Shown here: piece after piece, positions 23,245 through 31,885 of the stretch
Layout: each line of letters opens with the position of its first letter
Numbering within the stretch: the stretch's first letter is position 1
Assembly (NCBI RefSeq): GCF_004519315.1
Contig: NZ_SOZE01000005.1
Span: forward strand, 1-49,092
Direction of reading: 5' to 3'
Origin: Mucilaginibacter psychrotolerans
GTDB taxonomy: Bacteria; Bacteroidota; Bacteroidia; Sphingobacteriales; Sphingobacteriaceae
Length of the DNA stretch: 49,092 bases
Position numbers and translations under genes: made by a program
Notes under the pieces: generated by a model
The model's input: the letters and a program-made list of their open reading frames with translations, nothing else
Database searches by the model: none
What the model was told of the DNA's origin: nothing

Positions 23245-25638
23245 TTAAAACGGTAGCCCTATACCAAAGTTCAGCTGCATAAAGTTGTAGCTATCGCCCA
23301 CGTAGTTGCCATTGCCATCTGTTCCGGTGCTGTTGGCTTTAAGGTAGGCCTTTTTAAAGTCGCCGGCCTTAAACAACTCACCTGCGTGTTTAATAAGCAC
23401 CCACTGGTCGGATCCGCTGAACTGCGGATCTTTGAATTTAAACGCAGCATCAAGCCTGAAGATAAAGAAGCTAAGATCGAAACGGAGGCCCGTACCTATG
23501 CCTATCGCGGTAGAATTGAAAAGATTATTGAGCCTGAACTCGCCGTTGGGGTTATCCGTCGTTTTATTTAGGCGCCAAACGTTTCCCATATCCATAAACA
23601 ACGCCCCCTTCAACTTCGTGCCGAAGAAGTTATCCATCAGTTTGTACCGGTATTCCAGGTTGGCCACCATCTTTATCTCGCCAAACTGGTCCAGGTATTT
23701 AAGGCGGGCGCGTGTGGTATCGGCAGCCCCTCCTACCCCGTAACTGGCGCGGTTAAACTGGCCGGGCCCCAGCGTACGCGGTAGCCAGGCCCGTATATCG
23801 TTAGCACCGCCGGTATAAAAGTTCTTTTCAAATATCAGCTGGTTGCTGTTGCCATAAGGCACGCCAATACCGGGGCTAAAGCGAAAAATAAATTGCTTTT
23901 CGCCGCCCAGACTTTTATACAGCCGGTAATCGATCTCGGTTTTGATGTATTGCGAAAAAGCGTTACCAAAAATGGTGCGCTGCCCCAGGGTGTCCCTCTT
24001 GGTATTAAGTGCGCGGCTAAGCAGGTTAAGCGTACCGCCACCCAAATCCAAACTTCCGCGGAAATAATAAAAATTCTCGTAGGTGTTTAGCTTGATGGTA
24101 TTATACTGAAAGGTGTACTGCGAGCCTGATGTAAAAGTGGTGCGGCCAATAAGGTACACATACGAGTAACGATTCTGTTTAAGCAACTCGGCCTTGGCAA
24201 CCGGATCTATGCTGCCACTGCTAAACTCAATATTGATGGGCGTAATAGAGTGCTGCTTAGTACGCGTATCGAAGAAATCGTAAGTAATGGAGTTTATCCA
24301 GCTGCGCCGCTGCACCAGGCCTTTCTGGTAAAACAAGGAGAAGTTAGTAGAGAATGTGGTATGCGGCACCCCGAATTTGGCCAGGTTGGGGAAATCGAAC
24401 GGAGAAACGAGGCGGGGGTAAATCAGGCTAACGCCCGTTTTGAACTCCTGGTTCTGGATGCCTTTGTTATCGCCGGCGTTGCGCCCGCTATCAAACAATA
24501 TGCTCCAGTTAATCTTTACTTGCAGGGCAGCAGCCTGTTTAAAAATATTGCGGTTGGTAAAAGTATTACCAAGGTTATAACCATAACGACCGCCATTGAA
24601 AAGGAACTCCGCCTCTACCCTGTCAGACATCCTTTTGAGCGGCACTATCTCCAGCCGGGTATTCAGGCGATTTGTGCTATCGGGCAGTTTATCGTAGATA
24701 GGACTGGGCACATTCCTGAAAACGTTCAATTCCGATAGGCGCGTGGTGGTAAGCGTTTGCATATCGATATCGAACAAACGCCCCTTTTTCTGAAAGATAT
24801 AATCGGTAACGGTTTTAGGCTTAAAACGGCCCGAGTAATCTACATATCTAAATTGCGAATCTACCTGTATGGTATCGGCCTTGCCTGTTTTGCGGCCATT
24901 GCTGGTGGCAATGGTTATGAGGGTATTATTGATGGTATAAGTGGGGTGGGCTGGTTTACCGGCGGGGTTATCAATAATCATCACCAAATCCACCACGCTT
25001 TGGCGGTAGCTGCTGTCCGGTTCGAAGTTGATGTACTGGCGATAAAAATCAAAGTAACCGTTCCGCTTCATCACCTGGAAAAACTGGTCGCGGTCGTAAG
25101 CCAGACTATCAGTATCAAAGCGGCTGCCGGCGTTTACATGCGAGTATTGCTTTTTGCTGCTGCGGTAGAGGTTCCGCACGTTCGGGTCGGCAATACTGTC
25201 TTTATAATTCCTGATGTGGAACATCGGGCCTTCGGTGGCTGTAAAAATCAACTCTGCTTTTTGCTTTTTTACTACGATAGAATCGGTCACCCTGGCTTTA
25301 AGGTACCCTTTGTTTTGCAGGTATTTTTGCAGCTGCAGGCGCGAAAACTCAACCAGGTTACTATCCAATAAAGCCGGAGCCTCGCCTATGTTACGTTTGC
25401 CTTTTTTGCTGAAAGTGTAATAAAATTGCAGGTTTAGCCAGTTATTGGGTTGTTGTTCTTTGTCTACATAATTCAAGGCGGCTTCGGAGAATTCACCATC
25501 TATACCCTTCAGCGTAACCTTGCGTACGATAATCTGGTTTGGCTTTATTCCACGCGTAACGCTGCAAGCGGACATAATAACCACTAAAATACTTAATATT
25601 GCAAGACGGTAACGGCCGGGTGTTAAATATGCTTTCAA
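23245..25638 (-). CDS. tamL: BamA/TamA-family outer-membrane lipoprotein (TamL-like)
   Basis: 797 residues. A lipoprotein signal ends at the lipobox VIMSAC (Cys near residue 25). POTRA-like repeats follow (KVTLKGIDGEFSEAALNYV, FSRLQLQKYLQNKGYLKARVTDS, MTLTTTRLSELNVFRNV in outline), then an Omp85 barrel with FRFSPGIGVPYGNSNQLIFEKNFYTGGANDIRAWLPRTLGPG, the family's conserved loop, and the final GIGLPF ending in Phe. TamL acts with TamB in outer-membrane assembly in Bacteroidota. tamB is not adjacent. The only start that keeps the signal peptide is a TTG at 25638, because an in-frame stop lies just upstream. The gene is divergent from and overlaps the TrmH-family gene by 10 bases. Confidence 0.88.
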   Translation of the reverse strand: MKAYLTPGRYRLAILSILVVIMSACSVTRGIKPNQIIVRKVTLKGIDGEFSEAALNYVDKEQQPNNWLNLQFYYTFSKKGKRNIGEAPALLDSNLVEFSRLQLQKYLQNKGYLKARVTDSIVVKKQKAELIFTATEGPMFHIRNYKDSIADPNVRNLYRSSKKQYSHVNAGSRFDTDSLAYDRDQFFQVMKRNGYFDFYRQYINFEPDSSYRQSVVDLVMIIDNPAGKPAHPTYTINNTLITIATSNGRKTGKADTIQVDSQFRYVDYSGRFKPKTVTDYIFQKKGRLFDIDMQTLTTTRLSELNVFRNVPSPIYDKLPDSTNRLNTRLEIVPLKRMSDRVEAEFLFNGGRYGYNLGNTFTNRNIFKQAAALQVKINWSILFDSGRNAGDNKGIQNQEFKTGVSLIYPRLVSPFDFPNLAKFGVPHTTFSTNFSLFYQKGLVQRRSWINSITYDFFDTRTKQHSITPINIEFSSGSIDPVAKAELLKQNRYSYVYLIGRTTFTSGSQYTFQYNTIKLNTYENFYYFRGSLDLGGGTLNLLSRALNTKRDTLGQRTIFGNAFSQYIKTEIDYRLYKSLGGEKQFIFRFSPGIGVPYGNSNQLIFEKNFYTGGANDIRAWLPRTLGPGQFNRASYGVGGAADTTRARLKYLDQFGEIKMVANLEYRYKLMDNFFGTKLKGALFMDMGNVWRLNKTTDNPNGEFRLNNLFNSTAIGIGTGLRFDLSFFIFRLDAAFKFKDPQFSGSDQWVLIKHAGELFKAGDFKKAYLKANSTGTDGNGNYVGDSYNFMQLNFGIGLPF

Positions 25639-26378
25639 AATCTCAAATCAGTTTACTAACGTCTCTACAACACAAAAAGTTTCGCCAGCAAAGTGGTTTG
25701 TTCCTGGTAGAGGGTTATAAATCCATCATTGAATTTGTTAACTCGCCATACCGCATCCAAACAATTTACCACACGCCGGGCATTGCCTCAAAATTGCTCA
25801 ATTTATCCCGAAAAATAAACTTTCAGGAGATTTCGACTGCTGAGCTTCAAAAAATAAGCACGCTGAAGAACCCTGCCGATGCTATTGCGGCGGTTTACAT
25901 ACCACAATGGGCCGGTTTTAGCGATGCAGACCTGAAAAATAAGCATAGCCTGGTGCTAGATGGCGTACAGGACCCCGGCAATATGGGTACCATCATCCGC
26001 ACGGCAGATTGGTTTGGCATTACCAATATTATCTGCAGCGAAGATACCGTAGATGCCTACAACCCTAAGGTAGTGCAGGCCACCATGGGCAGCCTGGCCC
26101 GCATGAATATCAGTTATACCGATTTGAAGGAGTTTTTGCGTTCGGCAGACTTGCCGGTATATGGTGCCTTGCTCAACGGCGAAAGCATCTACGATGTAGA
26201 TTTTGGTAAAGAAGCGTTGATTGTTATGGGCAACGAAGGAAACGGCATTCGGCCCGATATTCAGCAGCTTATACAGCATCCGGTAACCATTCCACGTGTT
26301 GGCGGTGCCGAATCATTGAACGTTGCGATAGCTACTGCTATATTTTGTGCAAAACTTGCTGCAAAATCATTTCAATAA
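25629..26378 (+). CDS. TrmH-family (SpoU) RNA methyltransferase
   Basis: 249 residues: an N-terminal substrate-binding domain (SLQHKKFRQQSGLFLVEGYKSI) and a SPOUT knot domain with motifs LVLDGVQDPGNMGTIIRTADWFG (motif 1), LIVMGNEGNGIRPDIQQL (motif 2) and VTIPRVGGAESLNVAIATAIFCAKL (motif 3). It would 2'-O-methylate rRNA or tRNA ribose using SAM. I use the ATG at 25629, which begins MLSKSQISLL; the earlier start at 25599 adds an unmatched decapeptide. The specific RNA target is not evident. Confidence 0.92.
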   Translation: MLSKSQISLLTSLQHKKFRQQSGLFLVEGYKSIIEFVNSPYRIQTIYHTPGIASKLLNLSRKINFQEISTAELQKISTLKNPADAIAAVYIPQWAGFSDADLKNKHSLVLDGVQDPGNMGTIIRTADWFGITNIICSEDTVDAYNPKVVQATMGSLARMNISYTDLKEFLRSADLPVYGALLNGESIYDVDFGKEALIVMGNEGNGIRPDIQQLIQHPVTIPRVGGAESLNVAIATAIFCAKLAAKSFQ

Positions 26379-26381
26379 AAA

Positions 26382-26411
26382 TTGATTAGCAAATAATAAT
26401 TACTATTTTTG
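26382..26411 (+). promoter_or_regulatory. promoter of the tRNA-Cys unit
   Basis: TTG at 26382-26384, then TATTTTTG at 26404-26411 (TAnnTTTG) with a 19-base gap. tRNA-Cys begins 15 bases later at 26426. Confidence 0.72.
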
Positions 26412-26425
26412 CAATCCTTAAAAAA

Positions 26426-26496
26426 GGTCGGATGGCCGAGTGGCTAGGCAGAGGTCTGCAAAACCTCCTACAGCGGTTCGAATCCGCTTCCGACCT
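26426..26496 (+). tRNA. tRNA-Cys (anticodon GCA)
   Basis: 71 nt. The acceptor stem GGTCGGA pairs with TCCGACC, with discriminator T, as usual for tRNA-Cys. The anticodon stem GAGGT/ACCTC encloses the loop CTGCAAA with anticodon GCA, and the T arm GCGGT-TCGAATC-CGCTT (one non-Watson-Crick pair) is present. The CCA end is not encoded. A small protein gene follows after 32 bases, before any terminator. Confidence 0.96.
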
Positions 26497-26528
26497 CAGG
26501 GTTAATATATTTTATAAAATAAAAGATC

Positions 26529-26702
26529 ATGGGCGTTACTCGTTTAAAAAGAAAAGATAGAAGAAACAAAACTTTCTCTCGCTTAGAAGTACAGTTTTTA
26601 AAGTTAGCTACCAACATTGAGTTGGGCAGCCGTTCGGCAGAAAAAAAAGATAGCCAGATAGCAAAAAACAATGCTGTTTTAGCTATAGCTGCAGGCAAGT
26701 AA
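26529..26702 (+). CDS. small basic protein encoded downstream of tRNA-Cys
   Basis: 57 residues. The first 20 residues are very basic (MGVTRLKRKDRRNKTFSRLE), followed by a helix (VQFLKLATNIELG) and a Lys/Ala-rich tail. The N-terminal pattern MGxxRLKRKxRRNK occurs, as I recall, in short uncharacterised Bacteroidota proteins. The charge suggests RNA or ribosome binding, which is inference. It lies between tRNA-Cys and a strong terminator, so tRNA and mRNA are likely made as one transcript. Confidence 0.75.
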   Translation: MGVTRLKRKDRRNKTFSRLEVQFLKLATNIELGSRSAEKKDSQIAKNNAVLAIAAGK

Positions 26703-26724
26703 TTCTATCTCAACAAAAGATTTG

Positions 26725-26757
26725 AAGGTGTACCGATGTTCGGTACGCCTTTTTTTG
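26725..26757 (+). terminator. rho-independent terminator of the tRNA-Cys unit
   Basis: AGGTGTACCGA and TCGGTACGCCT pair around a TGT loop (one G-T pair), followed by seven or more T residues. Confidence 0.9.
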
Positions 26758-26829
26758 TTTATCGGAATCGGGATTTATAGGATTTAACGGATTACCATAA
26801 TCAACATCGTCGCCGATTTGCAAATTTAA

Positions 26830-27018
26830 GGAGGCACCTAACGGAGCCAAAACCTTACTTCTATTTTTCTATAAACACGATGCTCCTAACGGAGCGTCAA
26901 AAATCCTTGAAAAGAGACATAATCCTGTTTGGTGTCGTCAATGCAAATCGGCTCCAGCGGAGCCACGTGTTTATAGAAAGAGAAAATTGACATTTCAGGG
27001 CTCCGTAGGTGCCCCCTA
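26830..27018. repeat. second REP family: nested palindromic element beside RAYT 2
   Basis: Outer arms GGAGGCACCTAACGGAGCC (26830-26848) and GGCTCCGTAGGTGCCCCCT (26999-27017) pair with two differences. Inner arms TTCTATAAACACG (26867-26879) and CGTGTTTATAGAA (26966-26978) pair perfectly. Each inner arm is abutted by a head hairpin: GCTCCTAACGGAGC (26882-26895) and GGCTCCAGCGGAGCC (26950-26964). The REP consensus here is a GCTCC/GGAGC hairpin followed by CGTGTTTATAGAA, different from the CCGT/ACGG family of arrays I-III. Confidence 0.9.
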
Positions 27019-27040
27019 TCGCGACTAATCCTTTCCCTGG

Positions 27041-27499
27041 TTACTCAAAAAAATCGAAAACGTATCGCTCGTCGTACTCTAGTTCGAATTTCTTTAATAA
27101 TCCTAAATACTCCTGCTTAAAAGTCTTTTTTTGATGATGCGCTTCTTGGTTCAGCACGTAGTTAACAACATTGTCAACGTGAGATTGAGAATACGAAAAC
27201 ACGCCATATCCTTCCTGCCAACTAAATTTCCCCCTCACCCAATCCTTGCTATTGATAAATTCATTCTCTACCTTAATTTCTTTAACAAAATCATATATCA
27301 ATATCGTCGGTTTAAATCCTACGAATAAATGAATATGGTCAGGCATACAGTTAACAGCCAGCATCTTCGCTTTCCTGTGCTGCACCAATGCGGTGATATA
27401 TTTGTGCAATTCTTCCTTATGCTGTTTAGCAATCAAACTTTGCCTGTTTTGCACAGCAAATACGAATTGTAAATAAATTTGCGAAAAGGTATTTGCCAT
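27041..27499 (-). CDS. second REP-associated tyrosine transposase (RAYT 2)
   Basis: 152-residue Y1 HUH transposase with H55-I-H57 in MPDHIHLFVGFKP and candidate nucleophile Y114 in VVNYVLNQEAHHQKKTF. The N-terminus MANTFSQIYLQFVFAVQNRQ and the basic helical tail are family-typical. The sequence is clearly diverged from the RAYT at 3463-3897. Its stop lies 23 bases from the second REP element, whose GCTCC/GGAGC hairpins would be its natural substrate by analogy. pyrD starts upstream and ends only 4 bases before this gene's start codon, on the same strand. Confidence 0.88.
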   Translation of the reverse strand: MANTFSQIYLQFVFAVQNRQSLIAKQHKEELHKYITALVQHRKAKMLAVNCMPDHIHLFVGFKPTILIYDFVKEIKVENEFINSKDWVRGKFSWQEGYGVFSYSQSHVDNVVNYVLNQEAHHQKKTFKQEYLGLLKKFELEYDERYVFDFFE

Positions 27500-27503
27500 A
27501 ATA

Positions 27504-28541
27504 TTAAACGGATAACAACCGCTTATTAATTTTTGATATCAGCCCAGGCCCCTCATAAATAAAACCGGTGTACAGCTGCACCAGCACCGCGCCTGCTTCC
27601 AACTTCTCCACAGCATCCGCTGCCGAATGGATGCCGCCTACCCCAATTATCGGGAACGAGCCGCCTGATACTTTATGCAGATAGCTGATTACTTCGGTAG
27701 AACGTTTGGTTAAAGGCTTTCCGCTTAACCCGCCTGTTTCGCCTTTAAATTCGGATGTCAGCCCATCGCGACTGATGGTGGTATTGGTAGCGATGATGCC
27801 CGCTATACCGGTTTGCTTTACGATATCGGCAATATCATCTAACTGCGAATCGGTCAAATCCGGCGCAATTTTAAGGAGGATCGGCCTGCTGATGCCGTTT
27901 TTGCTATTACGCTGCTGCAAGGTATTCAGAATATGCATCAACGGTTCCTTTTCTTGCAAAGCACGAAGGCCAGGTGTATTGGGAGAGCTTACGTTCACCA
28001 CAAAATAATCCACCACATCGAAAAGCCTGTCGAAGCATTTGATATAATCGCTCACTGCTTCCTCGTTGGGCGTTACCTTGTTTTTACCGATGTTACCGCC
28101 GATAATCAACGCATTTTCGCCTGGTTTAAGGCTTTTGCGATAGGCGGCGATGCGTTCCGCAGCAACATCCACCCCTAAATTATTGAAACCCATGCGGTTG
28201 ATGAGCGCTTCATCTGCCGGCAGGCGGAACATGCGCGGCTTATCGTTACCCGGTTGCGGCAATGGCGTAACCGTACCTACTTCTACAAATCCGAAACCGA
28301 GGTTGCCCATCTCGGCAATCAGCTCGGCATTTTTATCGAAACCCGCCGCAAGACCAACCGGGTTCTTAAATTTCAGGCCAAACACGTCACGCTCCAATTG
28401 TTTATCATCAGATGCCCAGATGGCTTTGCTGATGGCCGTTCCGCCCGGCACCTTATTAAAACGCTTCAGGTTGCGGGTAACGAAGTAATGCACGTTCTCC
28501 GGGTCGAATTTGAACAGTAGGGGCTTTAGCAATTGATACAT
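27504..28541 (-). CDS. pyrD: dihydroorotate dehydrogenase (quinone), class 2
   Basis: 345 residues. The N-terminal membrane-association helix ([25 protein letters not shown]) marks class 2. FMN-barrel motifs are [65 protein letters not shown] with the catalytic Ser, and [17 protein letters not shown]. It oxidises dihydroorotate to orotate and passes electrons to menaquinone in the inner membrane. Confidence 0.96.
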   Translation of the reverse strand: MYQLLKPLLFKFDPENVHYFVTRNLKRFNKVPGGTAISKAIWASDDKQLERDVFGLKFKNPVGLAAGFDKNAELIAEMGNLGFGFVEVGTVTPLPQPGNDKPRMFRLPADEALINRMGFNNLGVDVAAERIAAYRKSLKPGENALIIGGNIGKNKVTPNEEAVSDYIKCFDRLFDVVDYFVVNVSSPNTPGLRALQEKEPLMHILNTLQQRNSKNGISRPILLKIAPDLTDSQLDDIADIVKQTGIAGIIATNTTISRDGLTSEFKGETGGLSGKPLTKRSTEVISYLHKVSGGSFPIIGVGGIHSAADAVEKLEAGAVLVQLYTGFIYEGPGLISKINKRLLSV

Positions 28542-28635
28542 GCCGCGAATTTACCGTTTTTAATATTTAAGGTTTAACATCATCAGGAAAATTGTATTTT
28601 AGTTGCCATCCAAATTGGAAAAGATAAAGCTAACC

Positions 28636-29403
28636 ATGAAGAATTTCCTGCAAAACTCCCGTCGTAACTTCCTTAAAAACGCTGCCATAGGCACTGTTGC
28701 CACCTTGTCAATTCCGCAAATTGTGTCGGCTGCCGTTGGCACATCATCGGCAAAGAAAGTAGAGCTGAATGATGGCGACGTAATACTTTTCCAGGGAGAT
28801 TCTATTACCGACTGGGGCCGCAACCATGCCGCAACCGAGCCAAACACCACCGACATGCTGGGCACAGGCTACACCACCTATGCCGCCAGCGAACTATTAT
28901 TGAAACACCCGCAAAAAAACTTTAAAATATATAACCGCGGCGTAAGCGGCAACAAAGTGTACCAATTGGCAGAACGCTGGGAAACCGATTGCCTGGCCTT
29001 GAAACCAAACGTAGTAAGCATCCACATTGGCGTTAATGATTTTTGGCATAGCCTAACCAGCGGTTACAAAGGCACCATAGATACCTATATTGCTGATTAC
29101 AAGGCCCTGCTGGAGCGGACTCAAAAAGCCCTGCCCGGCGTAAAATTCATCATTGGCGAGCCGTTTGCTTTAAAGGGCACCAAATTCGTGGATGATAAAT
29201 GGTACCCTACGTTCCTGTTGTTCCAAAAAGCGGCGAAAGATTTGGCCGGGCAATTCGACGCGCCATTCATACCCTTACAAAAGATATTCGACAAGGCATT
29301 GGAAACCGGCTCTGCCAATTATTGGACCCTGGATGGCGTACACCCCAGCGTAGCGGGATCAAGACTGATGGCGGAGGGGTGGTTAAGTACTGTAAGAGGT
29401 TAG
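28636..29403 (+). CDS. Tat-exported SGNH/GDSL hydrolase
   Basis: 255 residues. Twin-Arg signal NSRRNFLKNAAIGTVATLSI at 7-26. The SGNH blocks are LFQGDSITDWG with S56, RGVSGNKV (Gly), HIGVNDFWHS (Asn) and LDGVHPSVAG with Asp and His. Such periplasmic esterases remove acetyl or acyl groups from polysaccharides. The start at 28636 places the RR motif correctly; the upstream in-frame ATG at 28603 would bury it. The exact substrate is unknown. Confidence 0.9.
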   Translation: MKNFLQNSRRNFLKNAAIGTVATLSIPQIVSAAVGTSSAKKVELNDGDVILFQGDSITDWGRNHAATEPNTTDMLGTGYTTYAASELLLKHPQKNFKIYNRGVSGNKVYQLAERWETDCLALKPNVVSIHIGVNDFWHSLTSGYKGTIDTYIADYKALLERTQKALPGVKFIIGEPFALKGTKFVDDKWYPTFLLFQKAAKDLAGQFDAPFIPLQKIFDKALETGSANYWTLDGVHPSVAGSRLMAEGWLSTVRG

Positions 29404-29690
29404 AGGCTGGAGATTAAAGATTAAGTAGAATATTTTTTAAAGCCGCTCACCGCACCAGGGATTGTAGGGGGAAGCCACGGTGCCAGGGCAAGAGCGGGGC
29501 AACGGGGCCGAAGCGCAGCGCAGCCCCAGAAAGCCCGGCCCGCAGGGGGTGCCATAATAAGAGAAAAGTTTGAAACTTTGATTTTTAAAATCTGATAATT
29601 AAACCTCTCGCTTCCATTTAACTAACCTCCAATCTCCAACATCCGACCTCTAACCACCCATATCTAATCTGTCATTGGCGGCTTCGCCGC
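29404..29690. repeat. spacer with flanking inverted repeats around a GC-rich element
   Basis: The ends TTAGAGGCTGGAGATT (29400-29415) and AATCTCCAACATCCGACCTC (29631-29650) are partly complementary. Between them, 29442-29553 is an abrupt GC-rich block with GGGGC/GCCCC (29495-29526), GCGCAGCGC (29513-29521) and AAAGCCCGGCCCGCAGG. It resembles GC-rich intergenic elements with AAAGCCCGGCCC that recur in Bacteroidota genomes as I recall. No open reading frame of note. Confidence 0.6.
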
Positions 29691-29697
29691 AAATGCG

Positions 29698-29705
29698 TAT
29701 CTTTG
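29698..29705 (+). promoter_or_regulatory. -7 element immediately before the ABC-F gene
   Basis: TATCTTTG (TAnnTTTG) ends only 6 bases before the ATG at 29712, so the transcript would be leaderless or nearly so. Confidence 0.55.
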
Positions 29706-29711
29706 CGGCAA

Positions 29712-31640
29712 ATGATCGCTATAAATAACCTTACGTTTGAGATTGGTGCCCGGGCGCTGTACGATGAAGCTAACTGGCATATAAAACCGGGAGAAAAAAT
29801 TGGCCTGATTGGGGCCAATGGAACCGGTAAAACCACGCTCCTGAAGATAATCGTAGGCGATTACAAACCAACCTCGGGTACGATATCTATGGCTAAGGAC
29901 CTTACCATGGGTTACCTGAACCAGGATTTACTCTCCTATTCATCCGACAAGAACATCGTACACGTGGCTATGGAAGCCTTTGAGCGCCAGAACCAACTGC
30001 ACGATGAGATCGAAGCCCTTTTGAAGAAGCTGGAAACAGACTACTCCGAAGACCTTCTAAATAAACTAAGCGATAAACAGCACGAATTTGAACTGCTGGA
30101 TGGTTACAACATTGAATATAAGGCACACGAAATTTTAGCAGGTCTAGGTTTCAGCGAAGCCGAATGCCAGCGCAAGCTAAGTACCTTTAGCGGTGGCTGG
30201 CGTATGCGCGTGATGCTTGCCAAAATACTGTTGCAGGCACCGGATATCCTCTTACTGGATGAGCCTACCAACCACCTTGACTTACCCTCCATCCAATGGC
30301 TGGAAGATTATTTGAAAGCCTTCAATGGTGCCATCATCATCGTATCGCACGATAGGTGGTTTTTGGATAAAGTGATTAACCGCACGGTCGAAAGCCGCAA
30401 GGGTAAGCTGAACGTTTACGCAGGCAACTACTCTTTTTACCTGGAAGAAAAAGCTTTACGTGCCGAAATTCAGCGTGGCGAGTTCAAAAATCAGCAATCA
30501 AAAATAAAGCAGGAAGAGCGTTTGATTGAGCGTTTCCGTGCAAAGGCGTCTAAGGCTAAAATGGCCCAGTCGCGTATCAAAATGCTCGATAAAATGGAGC
30601 GTGTTGATGATGTGGATGATGATAACCCCGAAGTTAACTTCAGCTTCCGTTTCAGCAAGCAAAGCGGCAGGCACGTGGTTACCATGGAGCATATCACCAA
30701 AAAATATCCAACCATCGATATTTTGGATGATGCCGAAGCCATCATTGAAAAAGGTGATAAAATTGCTTTAATCGGTGCCAACGGTAAAGGTAAATCAACC
30801 CTGCTACGTATAGTTGCCGGTGCCGATACCGATTTTGAGGGCACATCCCAAACAGGCCATAACGTTACACAAACCTTCTTTGCGCAACACCAGTTGGAGT
30901 CGTTGCATTTAGAAAACCAGATATTACAGGAGTTGCAGGCTTTTGCGCCGAAACATACCGATACCGAGTTACGCTCAATATTGGGTTCATTCCTGTTTAC
31001 CGGCGATGATGTTTTCAAGAAGATAAAGGTGCTATCGGGTGGTGAGAAATCGCGCGTGGCATTGGCTAAGGCACTTACTGCAGATGCTAACTTTTTGGTA
31101 CTGGATGAGCCTACCAATCACCTGGATATGGCTTCGGTGAATATATTGATACAGGCCTTGCAGCAGTACGAAGGTACGGTTATCGTGGTATCGCACGATA
31201 GGTACTTCCTGGATAACGTGGCCAACAAAATCTGGTTTATCGAAAATCAAAAGATAAAACAATACCCCGGTACCTACGCCGAGTACGATGTATGGAACGC
31301 CAAACGCGTTTTGGAACCGGTTGTAGCTACACCTGCCCCTCAGCCTAAAAAGGAAGAGAAGAAGGAAACTGCGCCAGTTAAACAACCAGCCGGTGGCGAA
31401 AACAAACACCAGCAGCTGAAAAAGCTTAACCAGGATTTAGTAAAGCTGGAGGATAACGTTGCCCTGGTAGAAAAGGAAATAAAAACCTTAGAGGCCCAAT
31501 TGGCTGATAACTCCATTTTTAACCAGGCCGAAAAGATGAAGCAGGTAAACAACAGCTATCAGCTTAAAAAAATGGAGCTTGGCGGCCTGCAACAAAAATG
31601 GGAAGCACTTGCCGAGCAAATAATGGAGTTGGAGGCGTAG
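29712..31640 (+). CDS. ABC-F family ATPase
   Basis: 642 residues with two ABC domains and no membrane part. Domain 1: Walker A GANGTGKTT, signature LSTFSGGW, Walker B ILLLDEPTNHLD. The linker between domains is rich in K/R/E (FKNQQSKIKQEERLIERFRAKASKAK), the ABC-F P-site tRNA interaction motif. Domain 2: GANGKGKST, LSGGEKSRVALAKAL, FLVLDEPTNHLD. The C-terminal 110 residues form a Pro-linked coiled coil, as in Uup. ABC-F proteins act at the ribosomal E site. Subfamily is probably Uup/YheS-like rather than an antibiotic-resistance type, by general architecture. I start at 29712 (MIAINNLTFEIG). Confidence 0.93.
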   Translation: MIAINNLTFEIGARALYDEANWHIKPGEKIGLIGANGTGKTTLLKIIVGDYKPTSGTISMAKDLTMGYLNQDLLSYSSDKNIVHVAMEAFERQNQLHDEIEALLKKLETDYSEDLLNKLSDKQHEFELLDGYNIEYKAHEILAGLGFSEAECQRKLSTFSGGWRMRVMLAKILLQAPDILLLDEPTNHLDLPSIQWLEDYLKAFNGAIIIVSHDRWFLDKVINRTVESRKGKLNVYAGNYSFYLEEKALRAEIQRGEFKNQQSKIKQEERLIERFRAKASKAKMAQSRIKMLDKMERVDDVDDDNPEVNFSFRFSKQSGRHVVTMEHITKKYPTIDILDDAEAIIEKGDKIALIGANGKGKSTLLRIVAGADTDFEGTSQTGHNVTQTFFAQHQLESLHLENQILQELQAFAPKHTDTELRSILGSFLFTGDDVFKKIKVLSGGEKSRVALAKALTADANFLVLDEPTNHLDMASVNILIQALQQYEGTVIVVSHDRYFLDNVANKIWFIENQKIKQYPGTYAEYDVWNAKRVLEPVVATPAPQPKKEEKKETAPVKQPAGGENKHQQLKKLNQDLVKLEDNVALVEKEIKTLEAQLADNSIFNQAEKMKQVNNSYQLKKMELGGLQQKWEALAEQIMELEA

Positions 31641-31701
31641 CCCCCCAGCCCCCTGAAGGAGGAGCTTTTGAAAAAGCCAATTCGATACAACATTTTCACT
31701 G

Positions 31702-31820
31702 CCGTCCCATTTATGGGACGGTTTTGTTTGGTATCAAATTGGCTTTAGCCGAACCAGTGCCGGGCGTTTGGCTGAAGCCGGTATCACTTTTCCAGGCGCT
31801 CCGTCGGTTAAAACCGACGG
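31702..31820. repeat. isolated pair of array-type REPs (outward orientation)
   Basis: CCGTCCCATTTATGGGACGG (31702-31721, preceded by CACTG) and CCGTCGGTTAAAACCGACGG (31801-31820, followed by CAATGATG) are members of the array I/II family with changed stem bases. The arms point away from each other, opposite to a REPIN unit and the same as the linker side of the arrays. Between them GGCTTTAGCC and GGCTGAAGCC form a separate hairpin pair. Confidence 0.88.
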
Positions 31821-31885
31821 CAATGATGTAAAAAAACTGCTGAAGTAAATTCCCGCACCCGCGTTTTTGTGCTATTATTGTGATA

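Noticed and set aside
24757..25371. 204-codon open frame antisense to tamL
   Set aside because: No start context or motif; the opposite frame encodes conserved POTRA and barrel sequence.
26468..26698. 76-codon minus-strand frame across tRNA-Cys and the small basic protein gene
   Set aside because: It is antisense to a clear tRNA and to a plus-strand ORF with promoter and terminator in the right places.
30491..31117. 208-codon open frame antisense to the ABC-F gene
   Set aside because: Ser/Cys-rich translation typical of a complementary shadow of a strongly coding region; the ABC-F frame is unambiguous.
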